This document shows, piece by piece, positions 1-7,570 of a stretch of 49,215 nt of DNA (the first letter of the stretch is position 1; each line of letters begins with the position of its first letter). The DNA is from Methylomicrobium sp035916875 (lineage in GTDB: Bacteria; Pseudomonadota; Gammaproteobacteria; Methylococcales; Methylomonadaceae): assembly GCF_035916875.1 (NCBI RefSeq), contig NZ_JAXUHN010000057.1, positions 1 through 49,215 on the forward strand, given 5' to 3'. The position numbers and the translations under genes are program-made. Under the pieces are notes generated by a model. That model was given only the letters and a program-made list of their open reading frames with translations. It did no database searches and was not told where the DNA came from.

Positions 1-278
1 TATTTGAATTTGCCAGAGCCGCAATGTAGTAAATTTGCCTCAGAATCACTTTATATCAATAACTTACGCCGAAACCGATAGATTTTATTGTTCATTAAGA
101 CTTTCTGAGCAGGCTCTAACTAACCTGCCCAAATCCTCAGGAGTCGGTAAGTGATTAGGCTAAATGCAGAATAAATGCTAAAAGATCGTGTCACACTGTT
201 GTCACAGTGACAGAGAATTTATAGAATATAAACTTCATTGTTGAGCATTAAGCAGTTTGCTTAAGTCGTTGAAATTTA

Positions 279-298
279 TGGTGAGGAAAGTATTCGAA
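279..298. other. possible degenerate attachment site, distal end
   Basis: The segment reads TGGTGAGGAAAG followed by TATTCGAA. The 3' end of the tRNA-Leu gene on the plus strand reads TGGTGCCGAGGAAAG followed by GACTTGAA. The two agree except for a 3-nt gap and a few substitutions. The position, just outside the TTACTG repeats, is right for the distal att site of an element integrated in the tRNA. The match is short and imperfect, so this is a candidate only. Confidence 0.25.
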
Positions 299-302
299 TA
301 GC

Positions 303-357
303 CAGTAAAATCAAGACTTGTAGACGCTGTTTTTTAAAGTTACTGTAAAAGTTACTG
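303..357. repeat. TTACTG/CAGTAA hexamers, left end of element
   Basis: Three copies of the hexamer are visible: CAGTAA at 303-308 and TTACTG at 340-345 and 352-357, the last two starting 12 bp apart. The same hexamer is repeated around the integrase start (7271-7372). Short repeats present only at the two ends of a tyrosine-recombinase element are typical of arm-type integrase or excisionase binding sites. That assignment is inference. Confidence 0.5.
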
Positions 358-440
358 CACTTTCGCGCCGACGCTCCCGATTTTTTAATCAATTCCAAAA
401 AAATTCCATCTATGGGCGTTTCCGTCCGCATTGATTGCGG

Positions 441-953
441 TCATATCAGCCCATGTTCAGCGAATGAATACGCGCCAGTCTTGCCAATAATGAAATGATC
501 CAGCGTCCGAATATCCAATAAGTTAAGCGCCGCTTTCAATTTTTCCGTAATGCTTCGATCTGCTGAACTCGGCTCTGTTGTACCGGATGGGTGATTGTGG
601 GCAAAAATGACGGCCGCCGCGTTGAGTTGCAAGGCGCGTTTGGCGACTTCGCGCGGATACACGGCCGCGCCGTCGATCGTTCCACGGAATAATTCTTCAT
701 GGGTGATGACGTGGTGCTGATTGTCCAGGAACAGACAGATAAAAACTTCATGTTCCAGGTCGCGGTAGCTCAGAGTAAGCCAACAGCGTGTTGCATCCGG
801 GCTTGTTAGTGCTCGGCCGGTGCGGTGCTGATTGGTGAGTAGCGCTTGAGCAGCTTTGATGATTTGCGCTTCAGTCAAGGGTTTTTTGGCGCAATAGCGG
901 CCCTTTTCGTTGCAGACAAAGTTCGGGATTTTGGCGGGTAATGCGCTTTTCAT
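441..953 (-). CDS. RadC-like JAB/MPN domain protein
   Basis: A 170-residue protein of the RadC family with the C-terminal JAB1/MPN-like metalloprotease fold. The JAMM signature is visible: HNHPSG at about residues 118-123, followed ten residues later by the aspartate in SSADRS, with an upstream glutamate in the EELFRG segment. It is shorter than chromosomal RadC (about 220 residues) because the N-terminal helix-hairpin-helix part is missing. That short form is common on genomic islands and prophages, where its function is unsettled; the link to DNA repair is historical. The start is supported by GAGG upstream of the ATG. It is the last gene of the minus-strand run of the element, 26 nt after the Ash-like ORF, and may mark the distal cargo end. 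Confidence 0.85.
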   Translation of the reverse strand: MKSALPAKIPNFVCNEKGRYCAKKPLTEAQIIKAAQALLTNQHRTGRALTSPDATRCWLTLSYRDLEHEVFICLFLDNQHHVITHEELFRGTIDGAAVYPREVAKRALQLNAAAVIFAHNHPSGTTEPSSADRSITEKLKAALNLLDIRTLDHFIIGKTGAYSFAEHGLI

Positions 954-979
954 GGTTATACCTCGTGAGTAAAGTTGAA

Positions 980-1153
980 TTAACCGACAACCACGACGCC
1001 AATCATGGGTGCCGGACTGAACGAAGTTGGCGTACCGGACTCACGACCGGCCAGCCTTGCGGCTGCTTCGCCCAGCCCGACATAAAGACGCACTGAAGCG
1101 CACACAAAAAAACCGCATGATGCGGCTTGTGCCGTGAGTTTACGGGACGCCAA
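980..1153 (-). CDS. Ash/Icd-like small phage ORF (TTG start)
   Basis: An open frame of 57 codons from a TTG at 1151-1153 to TAA at 980-982; the frame stays open further upstream but lacks an ATG. The product contains CGFFVCASVRLYVGLGEAA, then RLAGRESGTP and SPAPMIGV. This cysteine/phenylalanine-rich block followed by Y-x-G-x-G and a GxP segment resembles the small Ash or Icd-like proteins encoded next to the primase in P4-like satellites. The likeness comes from recognition of the pattern, not a search. An intrinsic-terminator-like hairpin lies inside the frame (1106-1125), so the stretch may instead act as a regulatory RNA. It sits between the zinc-finger gene and the RadC-like gene, all on the same strand. 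Confidence 0.4.
   Translation of the reverse strand: MASRKLTAQAASCGFFVCASVRLYVGLGEAAARLAGRESGTPTSFSPAPMIGVVVVG
1106..1125 (-). terminator. terminator-like hairpin inside Ash-like ORF
   Basis: On the minus strand CCGCATCATGCGG forms a 5-6 bp stem and is followed directly by seven T residues (plus-strand A tract 1106-1112). This is the layout of a short intrinsic terminator for transcripts coming from the zinc-finger and replication genes. It lies within the small 57-codon frame rather than after it. Confidence 0.45.
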
Positions 1154-1382
1154 TCCCGCGCCGCAATGTGGGCGACTGGTTAAGCATAGATCGGCTGACA
1201 GCGCACCGTCAAGGTAAGTTATCAGAACGCTCCAAACATCCCGCGCCTAAGAACGGCCCGCCGTGAGGGTAGCGGGCATATTTTCAGCCGGTTCCGGCCG
1301 CTTTCGCCTGCCGACATCGATCATGCGGCCGGGCTTCAAATCATGCCTAGGATCAGACCAGACGAACCGGGAATGGCTCAAG

Positions 1383-1661
1383 CTATAGTTGGGCGTCTAG
1401 TAGCTCTCTCAGTCTTGCTTCGGTTTCGGCAATGATGCCTTGTTGCAGTTCGAGCAATTCCGGCCCGGTTCGTCCTGCGGAATCGCGGCCTTTGCCCCAT
1501 TTCTTGTAGGTTATCAGCTCATCTTCCAGCGCTTCCAAACGCCGGTTGATCCGGGTGATTTCCATTTCGGCGGCGCGCCTGCACGCCGTCGAGCAATAAC
1601 TTGGCGGTCTGCCGGTGGTTGCCGTAGTCGTAAAGTCTCGACCGCATTTGATGCAATTCAT
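1383..1661 (-). CDS. small zinc-finger protein of the element
   Basis: A 92-residue protein that starts with a CxxC pair (NCIKCG, residues 3-6), followed by YCSTAC at about 22-27. Together these form a four-cysteine zinc ribbon. The remaining two thirds are predicted coiled-coil helix rich in E, R and L (about 32-90). Small zinc-ribbon/coiled-coil proteins of this type occur on phages and islands, often as DNA- or RNA-binding regulators; the exact role here is unknown. GGAG lies 10 nt before the ATG. It is separated from the helicase gene by the repeat array, so it may have its own promoter. Confidence 0.7.
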   Translation of the reverse strand: MNCIKCGRDFTTTATTGRPPSYCSTACRRAAEMEITRINRRLEALEDELITYKKWGKGRDSAGRTGPELLELQQGIIAETEARLRELLDAQL

Positions 1662-1807
1662 TACTGTTTCTCCGTCATGGTCTTTTTCAATTCAATTCAT
1701 GGTTCGCAAAAATCTAGCTGGGGCACGCTGAAACCGGCATGAAGTCCAGAGATTTTGACCGCTCCCGGCCTGAGTGCGGCCGGATCGATTCAGGCATGGA
1801 TAAAAAA

Positions 1808-2149
1808 ATATTACCCCCCCTATGTGTAGAATTGAGGGACTTGCGGGACTTGGGAAAAAATAGGCCGCAAAGCCAGACGCGGCGCGGGTTTTGCGGTCCC
1901 TCACATGGTTTAAAAATAAGGGACGGTCCCTCAATTTTTTGAGGGACTTGCCCAAAATCCGGATGTTTTTTGCAGTTTCGTGCAAATTTTGCATGACTTG
2001 CCGCCGTGATTCGATTTTCAGAAGTCCCGCATTTTTGAGGGACCGTCCCTCAAAATTTTTACCTCTGCGGGACCGTGGAAGCCTTGATTTATAAGGCTTT
2101 AAGCTATATGTCCCTCAAGTCCCTCAAAAATATATATAACCCCCCTATA
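1808..2149. repeat. GAGGGAC repeat array, candidate replication origin/control region
   Basis: This non-coding stretch between the zinc-finger and helicase genes holds exact GAGGGAC or its complement GTCCCTC at 1834-1840, 1896-1902, 1926-1932, 1941-1947, 2037-2043, 2045-2051, 2110-2116 and 2119-2125. One-mismatch versions lie at 1843-1849, 1918-1924, 2024-2030 and 2067-2073. Two pairs face each other as near-perfect palindromes (about 1918-1932 and 2037-2051). The array is bracketed by two similar blocks, ATATTACCCCCCCTAT near 1808 and ATATAACCCCCCTAT near 2133, in the same orientation. Iterons beside the primase-helicase are what the P4 crr region looks like, so an origin or copy-control region bound by the element's own replication protein is a reasonable inference. 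Confidence 0.6.
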
Positions 2150-2154
2150 TTTTT

Positions 2155-4119
2155 TCAGCTTTCGGACTCGATTAACTTAGCTGACAGGACCATCACGCGG
2201 CGCTTGGTGCTGCTGATCGTGCGCTTGACGGTCGTTTGTTTGGTTCCATTGGGGCGCTTCTCGGTCGCTATGATCAGCTCCTTTTCCAGCATTCGCCGCC
2301 AAAGCGTCGGGGCGGACATCAAAAAGGTTTCGCCTTGATCGCGCGCCATTTTCTGCACGGCGGCAAAGGCGTTGTTCTGATCTAGCCAGACTTCCGGCCC
2401 GGTGTCGCCGCCGTTGCAATACCAGCCGACACAATCGCCGGTTGGCCGCCAGTCTTTTTCACCGATGCCGATATTAGCTTCCCGCCAGCCTAGAAAGTGC
2501 CTTTTCCCTTCCGGCGGCGGCCCTTGGTTCAGCCGGCAAGCAATGTGCGCGTTGCCGCTGGCGAACAAGGCCCGCAACAAGGCAAGAAACCGCTCGACTT
2601 CGTCTTGCTCGGTCTGGTAGGCTTGCTGCTCGCTGAATGCCTGCATCAAGCCGGATTCGACCGAATCGAGCAACACGGCGGCCTGTTCGCGGTCGATCGC
2701 GGCGCCGGATTCAAGAAACTCGGTAAACTGCGCCGCCCCTGCTACCAGATTGGCGAAAATTTCCGGGGCACGGGTATGGGATGAAGCGTAATTGCCTTGC
2801 TTGGTGAGATTGCGTAGGCTGATAACCTTTTCCGGGAAGTCTTTCTTGAGCCGATCCATGCGCGCCGCCAGCCATTGCAGATAAGCGGCCATCAAACCGG
2901 CCAGCTTCCCCAAGCTAGCGGCCTGCTGTAGCTCGGTCAATACGCTAAAATCCACGTCGGCGCGGGTCAGCTCCAGAATCAACAGCCTTCCCAACAGGCT
3001 TTGACCTTTGGGCAAATCTTCGCCGGTGATGAATGTCATTGATCGATTATACGGCGCGGCTTTGGACTGCAATTCCGAACCGCGCCGGCCTCGTCCGGCT
3101 TGATTGCCGGTGTTCCTGATAAAGCGCTCGGCGCGCGCGTGCAGCTTGGCCGCTTCCGACTGGCTGACCGAAGGCTTGAAGTCGTCAACCACAAAAACAC
3201 CATCCTTGACTTGAAACGCTTTCATTTCCATGTCGGTATCAGTGTCCGAAAAATTCGCCGGGAAACTGCGCGCGGTGAAGTCGCCGAAGAACGCCAGCGG
3301 AATAGCGGTGATCGCCGACTTGCCCGCGCCGGTGATGCCGTGAATAAACACGGCAAAATCGATCGGGTGACATTCGCCCAACGGCGCACGGGCAACGGCA
3401 GCCAGCAATGCAGCCCCGACTTGCGGCTTGCCGGGGCAAATGTTCAACAATGCCGATACCAGCCCGGCCGCCGCTTTGACCTCATCGGCGGCAAACGGCG
3501 GCGGCAAGGTATAGCGGCTGATGTGGCCTTGGCCTAATTCAACCTGCACGTCTTGCCGTAAACCCTCGGCCTTAATCGCGCCCGATCCGGTCAGATAACA
3601 CCATCCCCCGCCAATCTGCTTCCAGCCAGTAAACTTAAAGACTTGGCGGCGCGGCACATCGCCGGCCAACGCCGAATACAGTTGAATTGCGGCGCGCAAA
3701 TTATCCCGCTTGGACGGCCCCGGATAAACAAAAGCCAGCGTTCCGTAATACTCGTTTATCCAGTTGCCTTGCGTAGAATAAAACTTTGTTGAGGGTACGT
3801 CGACCGGCGGTAAAGGCAATCCATCCATGCGCCGGCCTTCGATTCTGACAAATGCCTGATCTTGCAAGCCGTCGTCATGGGTCACTTCTTCCATAATCTT
3901 ACAGACAAAATCACAAAGCTGAATCTCGACAAAGCCTTGACCGTCCGGCCCGGCTCTGACGGCCTTGATTTGGTAAAACGCGCCGCCGATAATGGCGTAA
4001 TCGCCGAAGCGCTGCGTTGCGCTTTTGCCCGATCCGCCGCCGTTGCCGGTTTTCTTGGGCTCGGGTTTGTGTGGGTTGTTGACGACTTCGAGAAACGGCT
4101 TGCCTGTTTTTTTCGTCAT
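2155..4119 (-). CDS. P-loop ATPase/helicase-like replication protein
   Basis: A 654-residue protein, probably the replicative helicase of the element. A Walker A motif, HGITGAGKSA, lies at about residues 262-271 and a Walker B-like segment, GVFVVDDFKP, about 50 residues later, followed by a conserved RAERFIRNTGNQ stretch. This arrangement resembles DUF927/SF3-like ATPases that pair with a Toprim primase on islands and satellites. The N-terminal 35 residues are a low-complexity linker with a GNGGGSG run. The C-terminus (about 560-640) has a tryptophan-rich part and a short basic helix that could bind DNA. The ATG overlaps the stop of the primase gene by 4 nt, so the two are translationally coupled. 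The exact helicase family is not certain. Confidence 0.75.
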   Translation of the reverse strand: MTKKTGKPFLEVVNNPHKPEPKKTGNGGGSGKSATQRFGDYAIIGGAFYQIKAVRAGPDGQGFVEIQLCDFVCKIMEEVTHDDGLQDQAFVRIEGRRMDGLPLPPVDVPSTKFYSTQGNWINEYYGTLAFVYPGPSKRDNLRAAIQLYSALAGDVPRRQVFKFTGWKQIGGGWCYLTGSGAIKAEGLRQDVQVELGQGHISRYTLPPPFAADEVKAAAGLVSALLNICPGKPQVGAALLAAVARAPLGECHPIDFAVFIHGITGAGKSAITAIPLAFFGDFTARSFPANFSDTDTDMEMKAFQVKDGVFVVDDFKPSVSQSEAAKLHARAERFIRNTGNQAGRGRRGSELQSKAAPYNRSMTFITGEDLPKGQSLLGRLLILELTRADVDFSVLTELQQAASLGKLAGLMAAYLQWLAARMDRLKKDFPEKVISLRNLTKQGNYASSHTRAPEIFANLVAGAAQFTEFLESGAAIDREQAAVLLDSVESGLMQAFSEQQAYQTEQDEVERFLALLRALFASGNAHIACRLNQGPPPEGKRHFLGWREANIGIGEKDWRPTGDCVGWYCNGGDTGPEVWLDQNNAFAAVQKMARDQGETFLMSAPTLWRRMLEKELIIATEKRPNGTKQTTVKRTISSTKRRVMVLSAKLIESES

Positions 4120-5042
4120 GCAGCCCCCTGTAAATGGGCGGCGAAGTCGTTAAAATCGCCGGCCATCGGCGGCACAATCACGAATCCGTCAACCACGGCG
4201 GCGGCTGCATGAGCTTGGGTTAGTCCGGGATTACCGGCGGTTTTGGCGTCATTGTCGGCAGCAAAGATGATCTTTACGGCGGGCAAGTGTTTACGGATGA
4301 TCCGGCCCACAGCAAGCAAGTTGCCGGCGGAAAAGGCGATATAAACCCGATAACCGGTTTCTTGGTGCAGGGTTGCCGCCGTCGCAAAGCCTTCGGCAAT
4401 CAAAACCGGGTCGGTTTTTTCTTGCCCGATCCACCAAAACAGACCGGCCAGCGCGCCGCCCGGTAAAAAATCCTTGTCACGTCCCAGTGCCGGGGATGCG
4501 GCCGGAAAAATGGCTTGCAGGTTGCGATATGCGCCGGTTTCGTTGATCAGGGGAATGATCAGCGCGTTTTCGATCGCCAGCTTTTGCCGGCCGCCGCTGG
4601 CGTCTTGGTGAATGCGTCGCCAGGTCGTCACGCGCGCCAAATGCGGTTTGATGCGCTTACGCGCCAAATAAGGATGATCCGGCGGCGCGGATTTGGCGAC
4701 CTGCCATATCGACCGCGCGCGCCGCGCGGCGCGGTCGTGCTTGGCTTGCTGCTCGCGTCGCCGCCGTTCCTGCTCGGCCTTGATGTGTTCCCGATCGGCC
4801 GGGCTGAGCGCTGCGCCGGCCTGCCGGTCGATGAAAAACGCTTGCTTCTCGCCGGTTTTCCAATTCTGAACGATGCCGCCTTTGCCGTCGGGAAACAGCT
4901 TGATGCGGCCATCGCCCCGGCCGCGCGGATCGTCGGCCAGGTCTGCGGTGTAAAATTCGCCATCGGCTGGAACCGATCGATAAATGACGCCGATCTGTTC
5001 ACAGGCCGCCCGGCAAGCATCCTCGATATGCTGCCAGGTCAT
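4116..5042 (-). CDS. Toprim-domain DNA primase of the element
   Basis: A 308-residue primase-like protein. The C-terminal half carries a Toprim fold: PVLIAEGFATA holds the catalytic glutamate at about residue 214, and FAADNDAKTAGNPG carries the D-x-D pair at about 258-260. The N-terminal part (about 1-75) resembles the front domain of phage/island primases, and an arginine- and alanine-rich helix (about 85-115) links the two. It probably makes primers for replication of the excised element together with the helicase-like ATPase, which starts within its stop codon (ATGA). Its own ATG overlaps the stop of the AlpA-like gene by 4 nt, giving a tight alpA-primase-helicase operon. Confidence 0.8.
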   Translation of the reverse strand: MTWQHIEDACRAACEQIGVIYRSVPADGEFYTADLADDPRGRGDGRIKLFPDGKGGIVQNWKTGEKQAFFIDRQAGAALSPADREHIKAEQERRRREQQAKHDRAARRARSIWQVAKSAPPDHPYLARKRIKPHLARVTTWRRIHQDASGGRQKLAIENALIIPLINETGAYRNLQAIFPAASPALGRDKDFLPGGALAGLFWWIGQEKTDPVLIAEGFATAATLHQETGYRVYIAFSAGNLLAVGRIIRKHLPAVKIIFAADNDAKTAGNPGLTQAHAAAAVVDGFVIVPPMAGDFNDFAAHLQGAA

Positions 5043-5314
5043 ACTTCGCCTCGTTTAATTTTTTCGATCAGCGCGCGAATTTCGGCAACGTCCCAAACCC
5101 TTGTTCTTGGAGTCAACAGGATGCCGGGGGGATATTTACCGGCTTTGATGCCGTTATAGACTGAATTTTCAGAGATGCCCAGTGAGCGGGCGAATGTGGG
5201 GAGTCTCACGAAGCCTTCGGACGGCAATCCGGTGGCAACGTAGGTTTTGCGCTTGCGGGTTTTTGGTGTGTTTGGTTTTGCGGTTAATGCGGGGTGAGTG
5301 CTTTTTTTTGTCAT
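5039..5314 (-). CDS. AlpA-like DNA-binding regulator/excisionase
   Basis: A 91-residue protein with a basic N-terminal tail (about 1-28) and a winged helix-turn-helix of the AlpA/MerR-like type: FVRLPTFARSLGISENSVY at about 36-54, then a wing containing the GILLTPRTRVWD stretch. AlpA proteins act as excisionase or as activators of integrase expression in P4-like elements. AGGAG is placed correctly before the ATG. The upstream region has two ATGCAT sites 9 bp apart that could be its operator. The stop overlaps the primase start. Confidence 0.75.
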   Translation of the reverse strand: MTKKSTHPALTAKPNTPKTRKRKTYVATGLPSEGFVRLPTFARSLGISENSVYNGIKAGKYPPGILLTPRTRVWDVAEIRALIEKIKRGEV

Positions 5315-5351
5315 CGTAGCGGGCTCCTTTGGCCTCTTTGTTACAATGACA

Positions 5352-5366
5352 ATGCATTCTATGCAT
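5352..5366. promoter_or_regulatory. paired ATGCAT operator-like site before alpA-like gene
   Basis: Two ATGCAT palindromes at 5352-5357 and 5361-5366 are separated by TCT, forming a larger inverted repeat 38 bp upstream of the AlpA-like ATG. They lie in an AT-rich stretch between the unknown gene and the alpA-primase-helicase operon. A binding site for a small dimeric regulator is plausible; no biochemical role is known. Confidence 0.35.
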
Positions 5367-5403
5367 ATTTTTTATCCAAACAACACGGTAATTTAGCGAC
5401 AAA

Positions 5404-5931
5404 TTAACGGGGTGATTTTTTATTCTTAATCATTTCCTCAATTTCAGCCTTGCTTAAAAACGGTTGCCGTTTTTCGGGGCCAGTTGGGAAACAGGCATTA
5501 AATTGTTTTGCAGCGGCGCGCCGATCCCTTATAAACTCTTCGGCTGTTGTTTGGCCCGCTCCCCATCCGTCCTGTAAAAAACCGACAGCATCACCGTATG
5601 TAAGCGCGCCGCCTTCCAGTGAGCAAAGCACCATAAATTCAGGGCTATGGATGGTCATATCGAATTTAAGCTTTGTTTTCTTCCCTGTTTTCCGCTTCAA
5701 CCCCAGTTCTTTTTTAAGGTTTGCATTCCCATACAACAAAGCCGCTAAAGCTCTGTGCGCCGCTCGAATGTCGGCCAGCTCTACGCCGATAAGGGTGATT
5801 TTGTCCAGCTCGTCGGCAGTGTCGATTTGCTGGCCGCTGGCGCGTTTATGGGCAATATCGGAACTTGCTTCGTTTAGGTTTTTGCTGATCGCATCGACAA
5901 AACGCCGAATTGCTTCAAGGTCGTAATACAT
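5404..5931 (-). CDS. unknown protein of the integrative element
   Basis: A 175-residue soluble protein that I do not recognise. The first about 75 residues are amphipathic helices (IRRFVDAISKNLNEASSDI, then ELADIRAAHRALAALL). A basic KRKTGKKTKLK segment follows at about 79-89, then a more globular part with GDAVGFLQDGWGAGQTT. The C-terminus is charged. The start is supported by GGAG 6 nt before the ATG. It sits between the integrase and the AlpA-like gene on the same strand, so it probably belongs to the early, regulatory part of the element. Codon use looks like its neighbours. Confidence 0.65.
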   Translation of the reverse strand: MYYDLEAIRRFVDAISKNLNEASSDIAHKRASGQQIDTADELDKITLIGVELADIRAAHRALAALLYGNANLKKELGLKRKTGKKTKLKFDMTIHSPEFMVLCSLEGGALTYGDAVGFLQDGWGAGQTTAEEFIRDRRAAAKQFNACFPTGPEKRQPFLSKAEIEEMIKNKKSPR

Positions 5932-6034
5932 GGCACTCCGTCAAAGTGCATCGTGAAAGGATTAACCGGAAACAGGGTAACGAATCCCGCTTGTCGGCCC
6001 GTCGGCCTATCCGGTTAAAATCAGTATATCAAGC

Positions 6035-7288
6035 TTAGCCGGTCTTCCGAAACGGAATGACATCGGCCCCGCTTTTCAAGCCGTCCAGGTAATCGGCCCA
6101 CGCCTGCATCATGCGCCGCCGCTCATCCAGGTATTGCGCCCGGTTATAGGCCGCTCTGACCTGATCCTTGGGCATGTGGCAAAGCTGGCGCTCGATCGCG
6201 TCGGGACTCCATCCTTGTTCATTCAGAAGTGTTGACGCCATGCCACGGAAGCCGTGCGCCGTCATCGTGTCGCTGTCAAAGCCCATCGTCAGCAACGCCG
6301 TTCTGATGGTGTTTTCCGACATTGGCCGATTGTCGCCCCGGCTCGACGGGAAAACATAGCGCCCCGATCCGGTCAGCGGCTTGACGGTTTCGAGCAAGGC
6401 GACCGCTTGCGTTGATAGTGGGACAAGATGCAAAGCGCTGGTTTTGGTGACAAATGGCCGCCATTCCCGCGCCGCCAAATCAACGTCTTTCCATTCCATT
6501 TGCCGGATTTCGCCGGGACGCTGAAACAGCAGTGGCGATATTTTCAAGGCGCACTGAACAACAAACGTACCTTGATACGCATCTATGCAGCGCATCAATT
6601 GCCCGACTTCCTTCGGATCGGTCAGAGCGGCCCGGTGCTTTACCTTCGTTGCCGGTATCTGTTTAGCTACCGCTTGCGCCGGGTCGTAATCGGTAAAGCC
6701 GTGAGCAATGGCATAAGCATAGGCCGCGCTGATTTCGCTGCGGACGCGGTGCGCGGTTTCCAGTTTGCCGGCTTCGATCAAGGGTTTGACGATTTCGAAG
6801 ATATGAGGCGATTTAATATCACTGATCCCCATGCGGCCGATTGCCGGAAACACATGTTTTTCGAAATTGCCGACTTTCTTTTGGTGGGTATTGTTAATAA
6901 CCGTGTGTTCAATGGACGCCAGCCAATCACGGGCGACATGTTCGAAGCTGTTCAGGATCGGCAGACCGGCATCGAGACGCTTTTGGTTTTCGGCATCGAT
7001 CTTTTGTGCGGCCTTGGCTTCCTTGCGGGTGTCGCTCGGATCAATGCCGCTGGCGACTTTGGCGCGGGCGTCTTCGGCCCTGCGTCGTGCATCGGCCAAA
7101 CCTGTCTCTGGGAAGGTGCCGACCGATAGGGTCTTGCGTTTGCCGCCAATGGTGTAGTCAAAGCGCCACCATTTCGCACCATTCGGCTTGATGAGCAAAT
7201 ACAGACCATCGCCGTCATTCAGGCGTTTGTCCTTGTCGCCAGGCTTGGCGGTGCTCACGGTTGAGGGTTTCAGTAATTCTTTTGCCAT
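6035..7288 (-). CDS. P4-family tyrosine integrase
   Basis: Site-specific recombinase that integrates and excises the element. The N-terminal arm-binding domain of the P4 type is visible (DGDGLYLLIKPNGAKWWRFDY, then GKRKTLSVGTFPE), followed by a SAM-like core-binding region and the catalytic domain. The catalytic set is intact: RPGEIRQMEW (arginine near 260), AHGFRGMAS (H-x-x-R near 342) and AAYNRAQY with the tyrosine nucleophile near 382. I chose the ATG at 7288 (MAKELL) because GAGG precedes it and P4 integrases start this way; an in-frame ATG at 7315 would add nine residues. The gene starts 178 bp from the tRNA-Leu 3' end, the usual position for a tRNA-integrated element, and its start region is packed with TTACTG hexamers. 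Confidence 0.92.
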   Translation of the reverse strand: MAKELLKPSTVSTAKPGDKDKRLNDGDGLYLLIKPNGAKWWRFDYTIGGKRKTLSVGTFPETGLADARRRAEDARAKVASGIDPSDTRKEAKAAQKIDAENQKRLDAGLPILNSFEHVARDWLASIEHTVINNTHQKKVGNFEKHVFPAIGRMGISDIKSPHIFEIVKPLIEAGKLETAHRVRSEISAAYAYAIAHGFTDYDPAQAVAKQIPATKVKHRAALTDPKEVGQLMRCIDAYQGTFVVQCALKISPLLFQRPGEIRQMEWKDVDLAAREWRPFVTKTSALHLVPLSTQAVALLETVKPLTGSGRYVFPSSRGDNRPMSENTIRTALLTMGFDSDTMTAHGFRGMASTLLNEQGWSPDAIERQLCHMPKDQVRAAYNRAQYLDERRRMMQAWADYLDGLKSGADVIPFRKTG

Positions 7289-7372
7289 TTGCAGTAACCT
7301 CGATTGCAGTAACATTTTCGACTTACTGAAAACTACTGTAAATCTTACTGCTGTTTTTGTCTAATGTTACTG
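7271..7372. repeat. TTACTG hexamer array at integrase end
   Basis: CAGTAA occurs at 7271-7276, 7292-7297 and 7307-7312, and TTACTG at 7323-7328, 7345-7350 and 7367-7372. The three TTACTG copies are exactly 22 bp apart, two helical turns, with a one-mismatch CTACTG at 7333-7338 between the first two. The array covers the integrase start and its promoter region. The same hexamer is found at the opposite end of the element. Likely arm sites for the integrase or AlpA-like excisionase, possibly also autoregulation of int. Confidence 0.6.
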
Positions 7373-7397
7373 TATTTCCTTGGTCTTCTTTGGGCAT

Positions 7398-7435
7398 AAA
7401 AAAACCCGCGAACCTAGTAGATTTGCGGGTTTTTG
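7398..7435 (-). terminator. intrinsic terminator downstream of tRNA-Leu
   Basis: AACCCGC and GCGGGTT form a stem around a 15-nt loop, flanked by A and T runs on both sides, so it can work in both directions. On the minus strand it lies about 30 nt after the CCA end of tRNA-Leu and would stop that transcript before the integrase gene. Confidence 0.75.
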
Positions 7436-7465
7436 TGCTTTGTTAGTTCTCTTTGAACCTTAATT

Positions 7466-7552
7466 TGGTGCCGAGGAAAGGACTTGAACCTTCACGAGCT
7501 TGCGCCCACTAGCACCTGAAGCTAGCGTGTCTACCAATTTCACCACCTCGGC
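7466..7552 (-). tRNA. tRNA-Leu (anticodon CAG)
   Basis: An 87-nt class II tRNA on the minus strand. The acceptor stem GCCGAGG pairs with CCTCGGC, followed by discriminator A and an encoded CCA (7466-7468). The D arm contains AATTGGTAGAC, and the anticodon stem-loop CTAGC-TTCAGGT-GCTAG gives CAG. The variable arm is long (GGGCGCAAGCTC region), as expected for leucine, and the T arm carries GGTTCAAGTCC. The 3' part is the probable attachment site of the integrative element; the gene remains complete at this junction. Confidence 0.95.
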
Positions 7553-7570
7553 AGGCGATGTTGTAACTCA

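Larger units (their letters stand above)
1..440. other. gene-free left flank and probable element edge
   Basis: No convincing coding region is visible. A 13-nt perfect inverted repeat, TGTCACAGTGACA, lies at 200-212, with a second partial TGTCAC half-site just upstream at 189-194; it looks like an operator, but no adjacent gene explains it. TTACTG hexamers occur at 340-345 and 352-357, and the inverse CAGTAA at 303-308. They match hexamers beside the integrase at the other end of the element, so the element boundary probably falls near 280-360 and the sequence to the left is host DNA. Confidence 0.5.

Noticed and set aside
1440..1742. 100-residue plus-strand ORF opposite the zinc-finger gene
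   Set aside because: It is the antisense frame of the CxxC/coiled-coil protein, which has a proper start signal and a consistent strand with its neighbours.
1808..2149. CRISPR array
   Set aside because: The repeats are only 7 bp, in both orientations and irregularly spaced, with no constant spacer length and no cas genes.
6428..7129. 233-residue plus-strand ORF opposite the integrase
   Set aside because: Antisense shadow of the integrase, whose catalytic residues are all present.
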